From NCBI GenBank assembly GCA_905250885.1, contig CAJNOQ010000442.1:1-50577 (forward strand): DNA of 50,577 nt. Reading direction: 5' to 3'. This DNA is from Didymodactylos carnosus (Eukaryota > Rotifera > Eurotatoria > Philodinida > Philodinidae). The position numbers and the translations under genes were made by a program. Under the pieces are notes generated by a model that worked only from the letters and a program-made list of their open reading frames with translations, did no database searches and was not told the origin of the DNA. Shown here piece by piece: positions 38,319 through 50,577 of the stretch (its first letter is position 1; each line of letters opens with the position of its first letter).

Positions 38319-39005
38319 ATATTAGGCTCAGAAAATTAGGTCAATAACAACAACAACACCAATAACAACAACAGCAAATTGTTTTAGAATTCCGTTTTTT
38401 GTTTTCATTTGTTTTGTACTGCCTTTTATGTTGAAAAAAAACGTAAAAATAAAACCATAATATTATTGTAAGAAGAAAATATCGTGAAAAGAATTGAATA
38501 AAACAATAATAACATCAACATATGTATATATATCAGCTGTTTTAAAATAGTCTTTAGAAAACGGCATTTAAGATTTAAAAAAGACGCAAAATCACAAATG
38601 GTAATATAGGGTTGACCGATTTAAAATCAAATCTCCACTAGACATAAACTAATTTCAGTCTTGCTCTACATTTTATGCTTCATAATGGAATATTAAACGT
38701 AAACTCGTTAACGATATATGTCCAGAAACATGTGCTAACATGATGAAGCGAAAAACTCTTAGATAAGAGTAACTTATAAGAGATAAGAATAACTTATACG
38801 TGTTTCCAAAGAATATCTGATTTTATCGATGAAAAATGGAAGATTTTGACTACATACAGACATCCTTTTCAACTAAAAATATATATGATATTTTCACTCG
38901 CGATGAAAAATGACAAAGTTTTACATTTTAAAGAATAAACAGTCAAACTTATACTTTTATTGTGATTTAATTGATTGAGATTTTAAAAATTTCAAAAATA
39001 GTCTC
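38319..39005. other. Gene-free stretch after RPS15A
   Basis: A CAA-rich run (ACAACAACACCAATAACAAC) just after the stop is probably 3' UTR. AATAAA occurs at about 38497-38502. Nothing else is recognised. Confidence 0.4.
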
Positions 39006-39373
39006 TCATTTGAACATTATAGGTACATCTTGATAAACATAAGTCGTTGTTTGATCTTTAATACTAATTCTATTCAAAACTAATTTTTGTCCAAATGAAG
39101 CGTAAAGAATAGGTGTTATATCTAATTGAAGTAGCATGGCTTCAAGATACAAGAAATTTATTTGTTTATCCATGTCTGGAACTCTTAACTTTTTTTTTCT
39201 TCCTTATCAAACAATAGAAAGCCAATTAAAAATGTCTCTTTACACGGTGAATGCTCATTTTTATATTGACATTTTGAAGAAATATAGAAGTTTCTTTTTG
39301 TCTTTGTCATAGTGTACTGATTAGGCTTAAACAAACTTTGTATTTTGAAAGTAATATGTGTTTCATTGTTCAT
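39006..39373 (-). pseudogene. Frameshifted coding relic, unknown protein
   Basis: On the minus strand an ATG at 39373, directly after an acceptor-like CTCTTAG, opens a frame (MNNETHITFKIQSLFKPNQY onward). It reaches a run of nine A (plus-strand T at 39190-39198) and then stops. In the frame that one extra A would give, the protein-like sequence continues LRVPDMDKQINFLYLEAMLL and on to VYQDVPIMFK, ending at a TGA (39006-39008). Together the parts span about 120 residues. Both halves have gene-like codon use, so this looks like one coding unit broken in a homopolymer, or a base-call error there. The family is not recognised; an upstream exon may be missing. Confidence 0.45.
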
Positions 39374-40599
39374 CTAAGAGGTGATACTATTAAGCTTGAA
39401 GTTCTTAGCATACGAATAAAATCAAACAATAATAAGACAGATGAACAACATACTAGAGAATAAATAGGGAGAATTCAAGTGTTGTTCATCTATAAAAAGA
39501 AAACGTAGAGATCAACTGTTAACGAATCGGAGCGTTCTAAAAAAATTGAATTGAAAGCTGCACTTTTGCTGAAATGATATTTCGCTATCACTTGTCAAGG
39601 TGGATTTCAATTCCAAAAAGAAAGATGATGAGGATGTTCATTTAGAAAATAATCTATTTTTTAATAAAAGACGTAAGCTTGAAGAAAAACAATGTCGATT
39701 TTCAAACATATTTCCGTTTGTGATAATTCATTTCTCCACTATAATAGACTGATAGAATAAGAGCAAATATGAATCAAAATAATTGTGACATGTATCTGCG
39801 GAAATTTCTTTCTCTCTCTCTCTCTCTTTCGCACCGTGCACACACACATACACACAACCATATATTAGATCTTATCATACCTGGTTTTTTCCTTTTTATT
39901 CTCTTACTATAGTAGAGATCTTTTAATTATAATTAAACTTGACAGTAACTAAATATTCGAATACACTACCTTTGAAACTAGTCTAGTTATTATCTTCTTC
40001 TGGTAGAAAGAAGGAAAAAAGAAAAGAAGGACTCTCTTCATATATTGTTAAAATGAATGGACTACTTACTTTTTCAACATCTTATGTAAACTAAGTACAA
40101 CAAAACTTTTCGTTGTACTTATCGTTAATGAGTAGTTGTAGTTACATGAATAAGAAAATAATAATGACTAGTTCTATGCTTGAGTATAGAGAATATAAAA
40201 AAAAAAGAGTATTATATTTTATAAAGTATAGTGTGTATTTGAACACTCTAAAACATAACATAAACTAAAAGTCGGTGAGTAAACAGAATGATTAGATCTA
40301 AGCTAAATTTAAAGAGCTATGATGAGACAAGAACTATGCTCATATAAAAGTATTTCGAGGTTTGTAAAAAATATAAGTATTTCATCAGTATTTGGACATA
40401 TATCTTGCATAAAATAAACTTACTCTCATAAGTTTTGGTTAATGGTAATATTAAAATCTGGGTATGATTAATAAGTAGTTATTGCCAGTAAACAAATTTT
40501 CTTTATATACGTTTTCTGGAAGTTCTCTATATATTGATTTCAAATATAGTGTAATATAAGTAAGTAGTCGTTTATGTGCGACGACGCTGATATGGTATC

Positions 40600-40601
<2 letters not shown>

Positions 40602-40642
<41 letters not shown>
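40602..40642. repeat. (CT)n microsatellite
   Basis: About 41 bases of CT dinucleotides with a single TTT interruption, the longest dinucleotide tract in the window. Confidence 0.95.
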
Positions 40643-40643
<1 letters not shown>

Positions 40644-41040
40644 ACATTTGTTCGTTTTACTAATGATTGATGAATGTTCTTCTTTTGTATGTATGTTTGA
40701 TGATATCGGACAAATTCCTACATCTATCATTTATTTATTCATTTATTTTTATCAATCAAAAAGATCTTTTTTGGTTTTTTGTATAGTCTAAAGAACCCTT
40801 TATGATATATTGCTTAAAACTAAAAAAGTGTGCATGGATTTTTGTTAGTGAAAAGAAAGAAAGATCAACGAATATCTGTATATTTTCAGATTATTTCTGG
40901 ACAAGTTGTCTAAAAGATGACATATTTGACTAGTCTTTTTGGTTTTATGGTAAGCTGAGAATTACATTTTGTGATAAATACAATTTAAGTAATCGATAAG
41001 AGTTTTATGACATAATGAAATTTTCTTTCACAATAGTTTC

Positions 41041-41280
41041 AAGTTAACTTTCTTAGAGTGATCGCACACGTGCATTTAATTTCTACAACTCCCCACGATC
41101 TCTGAAAAGTCTTGGTGTCGTGAATGATCGCGACACGATAGCTAATAATAAATAGCAATTATGCTATATGATAAGCCACAGTAGGATATTTTTATTTTTA
41201 GATAGCAACTACATTAGCGATCATAATAAAATAATACCTAAGCGGCTCGCGTCACGACAATAATAAGAAAGTTGACTTTA
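41041..41280. mobile_element. Possible small inverted-repeat element
   Basis: The left end AAGTTAACTTTCTTA and, on the other strand, the right end AAGTCAACTTTCTTA match at 14 of 15 bases about 220 bp apart. Inside are repeated TCGTGTCG/CGACACGA strings, including a hairpin GTGTCG..CGACAC near 41115-41140. No target duplication could be confirmed. Confidence 0.3.
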
Positions 41281-41904
41281 TAAGATACAATTGGCTTTCC
41301 AAACACTTTAACAAAAATAGAGGCGGTATTCTCATGTCATGCCACCAAACATGCTATTTTTTATATGGTAGATTAATTGCGTCGCCGTCATTGTCTATTG
41401 GAATAATAAATTTTTTTTTTCTTCTTTATCATCTAATGACTTTATTACAAGTTCTTGAACTACGTGTGTATGGGTACGCGTAATATTTACTAATATGATT
41501 AAAACTGTTTCTATCATGCTGTGAACATACAATGTTTCTATTCAATTTCTAATAGAGGATTACAATATGCGCGTGTGTGTGTTATATTCATAGAATCCCT
41601 CACACATTATTTTATACTAAACTGTATACATTTATCACTGTGTTTTTGCAAGTTAACAAGAGAATAATAACAATAGAGAGACGAGAGAAAGCTTAGCCTT
41701 AATAATCTTATTCAAGAAATTACATGACAATTGTTCTAGTAACATTCTTAACATTTCTCTACGTAGGATTACTGTTGTGCCATTTGATATGTTATCAGAT
41801 GTAAGTAAATTTTAAGCTTGTTTAATAAGATAAGTCACTATGATGCAGAATGAATGTTTATATGCTGTTGAATAGTATAGTTACTGTCAAAATATTGTTT
41901 GAAT

Positions 41905-41931
41905 GTGTGTGTGTGTGTGTGTGTGTGTGTG
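41905..41931. repeat. (GT)n microsatellite
   Basis: An uninterrupted GT dinucleotide tract of about 27 bases. Confidence 0.9.
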
Positions 41932-44685
41932 ACACAAGGACATCGATAATGGATCGTTCAATCGATAGATTAATATATGTGTGTTCTCTATACCATATAG
42001 GTATTTTAAACTGATCTCTTCAATGTATATCATTCTCTGTACTTTAAACGAGGTAATTTAACTTGATTTACATTTAGAAGAAAAAAAATATTTGAAAAAA
42101 GTGTTCAAGTAATGCGTGTATGATGTAATCATCATTCACTAAAACGAAATTTAGCTGCATGAAAAAACTATTTATTTGGATTTTGTGCGATGTTTAGATA
42201 AGATATCAGAAAATTCGATATGCAAGAGTATAACTCATCTCGTGTGTGTGTGCGTGTATGTGTGTTTGTGTATACATGTAAAAAAAATAACTGTTTCGGT
42301 CTACCGAGACGATTATTAGTTAGATATATATCACTGGCATATCTATGTCGTGTATCTGTACTTTAATTAGGTAATGATTAGTTATAAGTTAGTGTGACTT
42401 GTGAAGATGCCAATCAAAGTTAGATGCTTAATGAAACCATAAATAAGCGTTACTCAATAAGTGAACTTGGTCTAAAAATTTTCTTTTTTATTATTCACTG
42501 TAGATCGCACCTAAAAGTTAGATAAAAAGCTAGAATAGTAATACGGTGTCTACAGTAGAAAATGATAGAAAGTCGGTATATATATTTGACATGACGAAAT
42601 CATTTTTGATTTACAACGGGTTGTCATTTTTATTGTCGACTATTGCCATTAATGCGCAAAATATGATAGATGTACCGTACATCAACTTCGTAAGTTATTT
42701 CTGATACTTAGAAACCCTTCAAATTGATATAAGTTCTATGTATAAAAAATGATTATAGATAAAAAATGTTGTTTTGAAATTATTACCTTAAATTATTACT
42801 TAACTTAATTCATAATGATCTATTGTTAAAAAGTATATGTAAAATTCTTAGTTTTTACAGATGGGCACACTTTTCATGAATGCTAAGATAATCGCATACA
42901 TAAAATTCATCTTTAACAAAAAAAACTATAAATGTGAACCTTTTTGTTCTCATCACTCAACTTGAACTTGATGATTTGTGTTGTTTTTTTCAAAACTACA
43001 ATTATTTACCTCTATATTATAAAATCTTTCAAGTGTCTATTTGATTAAGTACATAAACTCACTCGTTTTTAAAAATACTTATCTACTATGTATCCTTAAG
43101 CCAACAAAAGTTTATATAAATATTTATATCACCACCCATCATTGATTGTTTAAAGGTTTCACTGCCTTTACTTCACATCACATAGAAAAAAAAGTCCTTC
43201 AAACTTCTCTCGTTATTGGCGTGAGAAGTTTTTTTTTTTTTTTGAAATCTCTTGTGTTGATTATTTGATACATTTTTTGTAATCAATCATTTGGATTAGT
43301 GACTTTTCAAGAAAAAATAAACTGGCGGTTTTTTTTCTTTTCCCGTTATTTATCGATCAATATTACCACAATTCTACAACAAATTAAAAATAGGATCCTT
43401 ATATATTGTACAATTCTCTCTGTTACTATATATATATATATAAGCGTTGCACCCATCTCCCACACTTCTATAAAATATACACGCGGCGACATAGCGTATC
43501 AATTTTCTTTTTATATATATTTTTAGTCTGCCACTTTTTGTTGGTCCTTTATTCTCATATTATAGTCTAAACGAAATATTGTATACATATAATAGGTAAT
43601 TTGTACTATTTGACTATAATAATAATAAACAAACCAATATATATTTTTTCCCTATATTTATCTGCACAGATCGTGTGAAGAAATTGACAAACTAATAGTA
43701 AGTTAGAGGAAAGTATAGTTAATCTATTACATATGTTTTGTTTTGTTCTGTTGTTTAACAAAAACATAAAAGATCATTTTTCTTGAAAAATTTTTTTTTT
43801 TTAATCAAAAGAAAAGGTAGCATTTTGAGAAGATACAAAATTGAATAAAAGAAACGAGTACTGTTAAAACAACTTTTGAATTGATCACAAGTGTTTGAAT
43901 AGATAACAAAGGATTTGATGAAATAGAGTCAGTAATAATTAAGCATATATTCACACGCACAATAAGATCATGAAGTGGACATTTGCGTCTAGATTGAAGG
44001 TGAAACTTGAAGTTAACTGTAGTCAGCTAAGTGTAAATTTTCTTTAACTGTACACAGCTTCATCTGAGTTCAAATATCAGTGATTGATTAAACGCTGTAG
44101 TCCCTTTTCTAGCTAGAGAACATAATTTCAATGCGTTTACAATTATATAAATGTACCTTTAATCTAGATGTAATAGAATGCTGTAGTTAGATTCTCTCAC
44201 TTATCTATTTTTTGATTGAATATGAATAAAAAAACAAAAATAAAGTATATAAATTTTAATAACCACTTGAAATTTTTGGTATCTTCAAATAATAGTCCAA
44301 ATTATTTCTTCTTTTTTTTTTTTAATTGTGTATAGTAGATGTTGAACTCAACAAGAAATCAATTGTGATTGTTTTCATCTAAATTCAGAAATTCTAACTA
44401 TATGAGAGTCTATAGTCTCTAACTGCCTTTGTTCGATTATCAAGAGTTTTATATAGAATTAGTAAAGCTTCATGACTATAATAAAACCAAATGATGTTTG
44501 TAGATAAACATGAAAAAACATATAAATTGGATAACTAGTAACACCAAAATATGAAAATTTATAAGAGAAGAAAAAGAGCGGAACTTTGTGATTTCTTGTA
44601 TTACGTGACATTTTCACAATTGTGTATATATGGTTATTTGAACATTGTATATGTATGAAATAATTTTTTCGAAGAACGCGACAGT

Positions 44686-44711
44686 ATATATATATATATA
44701 TATATATATAG
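44686..44711. repeat. (TA)n microsatellite
   Basis: An uninterrupted TA dinucleotide tract of about 26 bases, followed 40 bp later by an (ATT)n tract. Confidence 0.9.
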
Positions 44712-46669
44712 AGCACATACAAAGTCACGTACGAGTCATTTGATTATATTATATTATTATTATTATTATTATTTCTACAATATGATTTTTATTATTCTTG
44801 CCATCCATCAATATCATGTGTACATATATAGATAAAATATGATCGGTACCTTGTTGTAAAATTATACCTGTATTTCAGACATACATATAAATATGATATA
44901 CTTTTATGTTTTTAAAGAAAGAACAATAACAACAAAAAAAAAAAAAAAGCAAAAAAGCAAAAAAAAGAAATCATAAATAGTAGATACTATGAGACGTTAG
45001 AAATAGAAAGAGAGCGAGAGAGAAAGAGAGGGATATTTAAAAGTATCTAAATTATTTAAAAATAATTCGATTATAGTTTTGTTACTTCACTATTGTAAAA
45101 CGGGTACTATTCATGAACTCTAAAAATGAAAGTCGACGTGTCTGTTCATAATTGAAGTAATTTCAAGTTTTTTATATAAAATGTGCTCGACTTTTTGCAT
45201 TCACACTTGTCTTTTTCATTAATAATTGTGACTTGTTATTTTACAATCATTTAGATAAAGTCGATAGAGAGAGAGAGAGAGAGAGGGAGAGAACGAAAGA
45301 TTATCGTTACGTCCAGAGTATTTTTTCCTTAATTTTACTCTTTATACACAAGTATTTATCATCTTATTCAGACACTTTATTAATCATCTTAAAAGAGACA
45401 TAAATCAAGAAACCTTTGAAATAAATTCATTTTTAACAGATTAGAATGAAACCTTGCAAAAGTCTATTGCCATTGTTTTGTCCCTAGATGATATAGACAT
45501 ACATGTATTCAATATATAAAATTTATCATATATTTTGTTTCTATAGAGTTTTATTTTTTATAAGAGAGAGTTATAAAATGAAAAAGAAAAAAATCTATCT
45601 TGAATTTTATAAAATATTATTGTAATAATTTACATATGTATTAAACGAGATAATATGATAAAAAACATAGTCTATGATCTAAAAAGTGACAAAAACCAAT
45701 TAATAAGATGTCAAATAGGAATGTGTGCACTATTGACAACAGAAAATATCAGTGATATTTTAAAAGGATCAATAAAATATTTCATAAGATAGAAATCTTC
45801 ACTTTTAAAGTGTACAAACAAAAATATTTTATGAATATTATAAGCACAGATAACTACTATAATGATATGAAATTTTATATTGTATAATTGAATCATTAAA
45901 AAGAAAACATTGCTATTTAACTAGAAATGATAGATCAATTAACTTTTTATATATATATATATCTATATCTTCTCTCTAGGTCCATGATTCTTTCGTTGAA
46001 TCTAAAAATGTGATAATAGAAGAACGATCTGTTTTTCTATTATTCAAGGTACAATGCATAACAGAACGCATCATCACTCTTCTCATAGAGTTGTGGAATG
46101 AATAAAAAAAGAAAAAAAAAAAAAAAAGAGTAAATGTCCACTAGTACAGAGAGCAGCATCATTACGTTAAAATATTCATTTATGAAATAGTATAAAAAAA
46201 AAGAAAGAAAAAGTAGAACAAAGAGAAAAAAAGTAAATGCGTTTTTTTTTATTACAGCATTCATACTAATACACACAAATATATCACATCTACTTTTACA
46301 GTTTCTTCCATTTCTCTATCTTTTATGATATTTATACCAGAACGAAATGAAAAATTATTACGTCTAATTTAGAACATTTTGTACTTTTTTTTCCTAACCT
46401 TATTATATGATTTAATATAATAGATTTTTATAAAAAGATTCATTGTTTATTCAATTTTAATACAAATGCTTTCCTTTTCTGCTTAATTGTTCATTATTAT
46501 TTTTTTCTCTCTTTTTTTTTTTAAGAATATGTTCAATATAATCGCTTATCAAACTGGTGCACGATATGAATTCTACACGCTCAAAAATCGTCGTCAGCTT
46601 GATTATTATTTTTAAATTTGTATAATATACACATTGATAATATTTTTAGTGTAGAGTAGACGAACGGAG

Positions 46670-49600
46670 ATGTCATCATCGAAGAAAAAACTTGATTTTT
46701 TTCGATGTTTACGTTCATCATCGCCTGTTCGTACACAAACGAAAAATGAACAACAAAGATCAAAAGATAGTAGTTATTGTTGTTATTCAACAAAAACAAA
46801 GACAGAATTATCATTGTCAACGACAACAACAACATCATCTGGAGCCACCATTGGATACAATACAAAAGGTTTTTTTAAAAGAATTCAATGTTTTAAAGGT
46901 AAAAACACGACAATTTTCATACCTATTTTTCACTTTTCGCACGACTGTATATAGTACTGTTAAGAGTATATAATGATATGTTTGATGACGTTTTATTCCC
47001 AGATATGTGCGTTTAAAAACAAAATGACATGTAGAATGTAGTAGAAATTCTACTAGGATGTTAAATATTAGGTTAAGTCACTTTTGGTACGCAAGGATTG
47101 CACAATTTCATGCGAAAAACATTAGCGATATAACGCGTTTATCAGCACTCAAATTCTTAAATGAGAATTGATGTTTACTCAAAAAAAACCGAGTGCTGAA
47201 ACCAAATAAAAGGCAAAATAAGCAGATAGGAAACTTAAAATATTCAAAGCGAACATTTCTTTCTAAACGATTGTTGTTTTATAAAACAATAATCGTTATA
47301 TATATATATATCATGATTCGACGAAGTTTCATGCACTGATTACAAATCTAACAGTTACGTGTCTTTAAAAATAAGTCTGAAGAGTGATTATGGAAAATCA
47401 CCTAAACAAACATGAGATTTTCAGAAGATAAAGAAGAGATAGCGTGATTTGGCACTAATATCATTGATATGGGACATCTAGATGAACATGCCAACTAACT
47501 TTAACAGAATGTCGAAGCTGAGAAATTCATTGCATCGAAAATAGATCTAACCTACACTCTAAAAAGAGTCGTAGATTAATAAACTACAATAAAAGAGTTT
47601 TTTGGACTAAAAAAACTGATAAAAAAAACCCAAAGAGTTTTTAATGGGTTTTTAAGGCCAAAAAACTAAAAAGCGTTCGTGGTCGTTTCAAAATGAAAAA
47701 CTCACGGTTTTTGGGGAGAGTTTTTGGGGTCTAAAAAACTCTTTAAAAAACACTGTTAGTTTTTTCCTCGATTTTCTAAAATGATCATAAAATCAACAGA
47801 ATTTTTTGGTCCAAAAAACCAGTCATCAACAAATCAGTTTTTTAGTTCAAAAAACTCTTTTATTGTAGTTTATTAATCTACGATTTTTTTTTAGAGTGTA
47901 CGATGCAAAAGTAACTGAACAAAATGTCTTCCCATTTTTCTTGTGATAAAATACATTTCGGAAAAATGAAAACAAATCTGTTGAAAATCTACATTTAAAA
48001 AGCTTTCGAACTGTGTGTTAAAAACTTTTCAATCGCTTTTAGTCTTCTCAGAATGAGCGAATCTTTGCTATATTCTGAAAACTAAGTTTATAAAAAAAGA
48101 AAATCTATCAACAGATGTAAGTCATGGGCTTGGCAAAATCAAAAAGCAAGGAAGGTCTCCTGTAGATAAACTTATTTTGCCCTTGCTTTTTACAACAGAA
48201 CGCAATAAAAAATGTTTCCTCGGCCAGACGGAAAATATTTTTTTCCAGAGTAGGAAAGTGTGTGACTCCTTCCACTCCATCATGCACCCCGCTCAGTACT
48301 TGTATTCGTTATATAAATTTTTTGTAGTGCATTACTAAAACGTTTTTACAGCATAAGATTGTAGAACAGACAATTCTCTACACAATAAGATGTTAAAATA
48401 GGATACACGACATACACGGTCGGAAATTATTCGTGTTTTTATGAACATCATTTTTTACCCAAAAAGAATTTCGAGAAAAACACAATTTTTCACAAAGAAG
48501 AATTTTGGTAAAATTAAAAGTTTGACCAGTTTTTGCAATGCAAAAATAATCTAAGATCGTCTAGTTGTCAGAGAAAATTCCGCTTTATAAACTAAGTAAG
48601 TAAACTAAAGTTTAATCTCTCAATTTGAAGTGGTCATTATTATCAAAATGAAAAGATGCCAAAATTTTTATCGTTATAGCCTAAATTTTTGGTGATAACA
48701 AAGATTCGCTCACTGCCAGAAGGCTCCCGAAGTATACATTCAAAATAAACTATTTTTGATACTCTCGGGCCGTGCTTTACCACAAGAAAAATGGCGAGAC
48801 ATTTGTCCACTTACTTTCGCATCGTAGGTTATGAGTAACTCATTTGTTATAAACGGAAGAGGTTTTTATTGCCAGTTTGTAACTTGATCATCCTACGACT
48901 CTAAACCGTTGAAAGCACATAGTAAGTGAAATAAGTTTGTTAAGTTAAATACTTAAGTTTTTAATTTTTGGTCGAACAATTTTTTCTATTATAATCATCG
49001 CCTGAAACTAACATTACGAACACACTACAACGTTAACAATGATTCTAATCATTCTTAATTTGCGGTATGACAGTGGCTTTATTCACAATTCATTCTCTAA
49101 TCGTAATTAAACTTATGCATGATTAAAAGATGATTAATATAATCACGACGAACACAGCGATTAATCGTGATAAATGTAGTATCACTGTGCTAATTGTGAT
49201 TAAACTCATATATATCGAACAAATGTACATTATTATCAATGTTTGAACATCGATTTCAGAAAACTATTTTTTCTCTCTAATATTGAAAAAAAGATCTTTT
49301 GATTTTTGTTGAATAATTCAGTTATCGAAAAAAAAAATACGATGTGACTCTTCTTAATTATGATTTAATCATACTACATTCTTAATCATGACTGAAAACG
49401 GTTGCAGTCACATTACAAAATTGTTAATTGCGGTTAGCTTTATGCATGAGTGACTCTAATCATGATTAACGCCACAGTATGATCGTAGTATAAATCTTTT
49501 ACAATTACAGATAGCGTTGCTATTGACGTTTATTTTAATATCCTAATTTAATGTGAGAAAATTATATCTTCGAGTCTTTTTTTAAATACTCGCAATTTAG

Positions 49601-50577
49601 ACTAAAAACAAGGAATCACTTCTCGTAGATACTCTATCTTTGAACTTGATGGTTTCAATGGCCACGCTCTTCTACATATCCACCAGAAACCGAATCGAGT
49701 CCAATTCATTTGACTCGAATTAACCCTGAAAATAGGAAGTAAGCACTCAGAGATCTAAAAGTAAATTCAAATTTTTTCTTGAAAAATGCTTAAAAATCAT
49801 ACATTTTTTTTCGTTGTCCTGAATAAAATTCGAAATCAATTTTTATCTGACCCAAACTACAGATTCAATTCGATCTCTGATAGCCACTATTTAATAATTA
49901 ACATTCCATCTTCCTATTTAGTAACTACTCAATTTTTAGCAAATAAACAGATTTAATCAAAGAGTGTAATTCGGAGTTTTAATCACGAATTTCAAATAAC
50001 GATTTTAAAGCGAGACGAAACTAACAAATGAGTGTCCTTTCTCTTACTCTCACTAAACATAATATAAATGAACGTTATCACGAAGAAACGTAATATATTT
50101 CATTTGATCATTAAATTTTAAACGTTCATTTCACAAATTATTCGTCTTTTCTTTAATTAGCTCATAAAAGGAAAATTCCATGTCGAAAACATTTATATAA
50201 AGCCAATGGCACATCTGAACAGCAAGAAGAAACAACAACAAAAATTGATACAACTAGACGACAAACTAGAAATGATAATTTCTCAGATGATATTAGTGTT
50301 ATATCACCGACAAAACTAATTCGAAATTCTCAATCAATTCCATTATTATCGACAAACGATTCAAATAACTATCATCATGAAATAACAACAACACCGATCG
50401 CCTCATTCTATAATTCTACATCACCATTTTACTCGTATAAAGGTGAAAATAATTTATTATTAAATGGAAATAATCAAAATGAATCGTGCTCACTCGTCGA
50501 TATTGAAGTAGTATCTACTAATGATACGACAACATATCGATCATATACACCAAATTATTATTTAACAAATATAAATA
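46670..50577 (+). CDS. Unrecognised gene, 5' part, running off the right edge
   Basis: Exon 1 (46670-46898) starts MSSSKKKLDFFRCLRSSSPV and ends GFFKRIQCFK with a GTAAAA donor in phase 1. Exon 2 starts at 50161 after TTTAATTAG, joins in phase (giving AHKRKIPCRKHLYK) and stays open to the window end, at least 215 residues in total. The protein is basic near the N-terminus, with scattered Cys in KRIQCFKAHKRKIPC. After that it is low in hydrophobic residues and rich in S, T, N and Q (SDDISVISPTKLIRNSQS, and many N-x-S/T). No domain is recognised, and it is probably disordered here. Support comes from matched splice phases and gene-like codon use. The 3262-bp intron is by far the longest in the window and contains a MITE. 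Confidence 0.6.
47553..47900. mobile_element. 348-bp MITE with long terminal inverted repeats and TA target site
   Basis: Both ends carry TA followed by CACTCTAAAAA. The left arm (47553-about 47622) and the right arm (about 47831-47900) match for about 70 bases, including GTAGATTAATAAACTACAAT and AAAGAGTTTTTTGG. The right arm has a longer A/T run next to the tip. The interior is made of GTTTTTTGG and CCAAAAAAC strings and has no coding capacity. TA target sites are typical of Tc1/mariner-type transposons. The element sits in the long first intron of the flanking gene. Confidence 0.85.
49060..49490. mobile_element. Possible degenerate inverted-repeat element with iterated TAATCATGATTA-type motifs
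   Basis: The right end (about 49464-49490) contains TAATCATGATTAACGCCAC then AGTATGAT. The left end (about 49064-49100) read on the other strand contains GAATAAAGCCACTGTCATAC, a partial match with the shared core GCCAC(T/A)GT. Between them TAATCRTGATTA-like half or full palindromes recur several times. The region is in the same intron as the MITE. The ends are diverged, so this is tentative. Confidence 0.3.

Larger units (their letters stand above)
39374..46669. other. Microsatellite-rich gene desert
   Basis: About 7.3 kb without a supportable exon. Simple repeats include (CT)n at about 39810-39828 and 40602-40642, and (GT)n at about 41905-41931 and 42242-42275. There is (TA)n at about 43428-43442 and 44686-44711, (ATT)n at about 44748-44772, (AG)n at about 45263-45296, and A/T homopolymer runs around 43230, 44936 and 46110. 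A possible inverted-repeat element lies at about 41041-41280. Open frames here are products of these simple sequences. Confidence 0.6.

Noticed and set aside
43299-46973. Open frames of 61-94 codons at 43299-43526, 44459-44728, 45711-45896, 46040-46276, the minus-strand frame at 46581-46865 and the plus-strand frame at 46692-46973
   Set aside because: They are made of Y/I/F-rich translations of microsatellites and T runs, or are out-of-frame or antisense shadows of the exon at 46670-46898.

Overview
The window looks like nuclear DNA from a small-genome metazoan, most likely a bdelloid rotifer. This is inferred from three things: the strongly AT-rich composition, the many short introns (mostly about 50-60 bp, GT..AG), and animal-type gene content (OSTM1, CLPTM1, a SPOP-like MATH-BTB protein, an ARHGAP22/24/25-like RhoGAP). 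No bacterial operon, CRISPR array, rRNA gene or convincing tRNA gene was seen. I built the gene models by hand. I joined exons where donor, acceptor, reading phase and recognisable protein family all agreed, so most short single-exon reading frames are shadows or introns.

Layout. 1-3.2 kb: a possible C-terminal coding scrap at the left edge, a small TTAA-flanked element, then a minus-strand PH-RhoGAP gene. 3.2-10.6 kb: gene-poor DNA with a long inverted repeat (about 4.15-4.53 and 9.98-10.32 kb), a LINE C-terminal fragment and strong palindromes. 10.6-16.4 kb (+): prefoldin subunit 1, adenosine kinase and a SPOP-like protein with a very large low-complexity insertion inside its BTB domain. 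16.4-22.4 kb: repeat-rich desert, including seven related 17-22-bp near-palindromes built on TATCCCGATCGGGATA. 22.4-27 kb: histones H3 (-) and H4 (+) divergent from a shared promoter, and H2B (+) further on. All three contain one intron and end in the same histone 3' stem-loop. No H2A gene was seen. 28.2-30.6 kb (-): OSTM1. 31.6-38.3 kb (+): CLPTM1, mitochondrial ribosomal protein mS22 and ribosomal protein S15a, closely spaced. 38.3-46.7 kb: microsatellite-rich, almost gene-free DNA with one frameshifted coding relic. 46.7 kb to the right edge: an unrecognised gene whose 3.26-kb first intron contains a clean 348-bp MITE.

The genes are mostly housekeeping and do not form one pathway. Loose functional groupings are translation (mS22 and uS8), protein folding and trafficking (prefoldin, CLPTM1, OSTM1) and chromatin (three histones). 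I found no convincing new multi-gene system. The most unusual items are the interrupted BTB domain, the palindrome array, the intron-containing stem-loop histone genes, and several small inverted-repeat elements.
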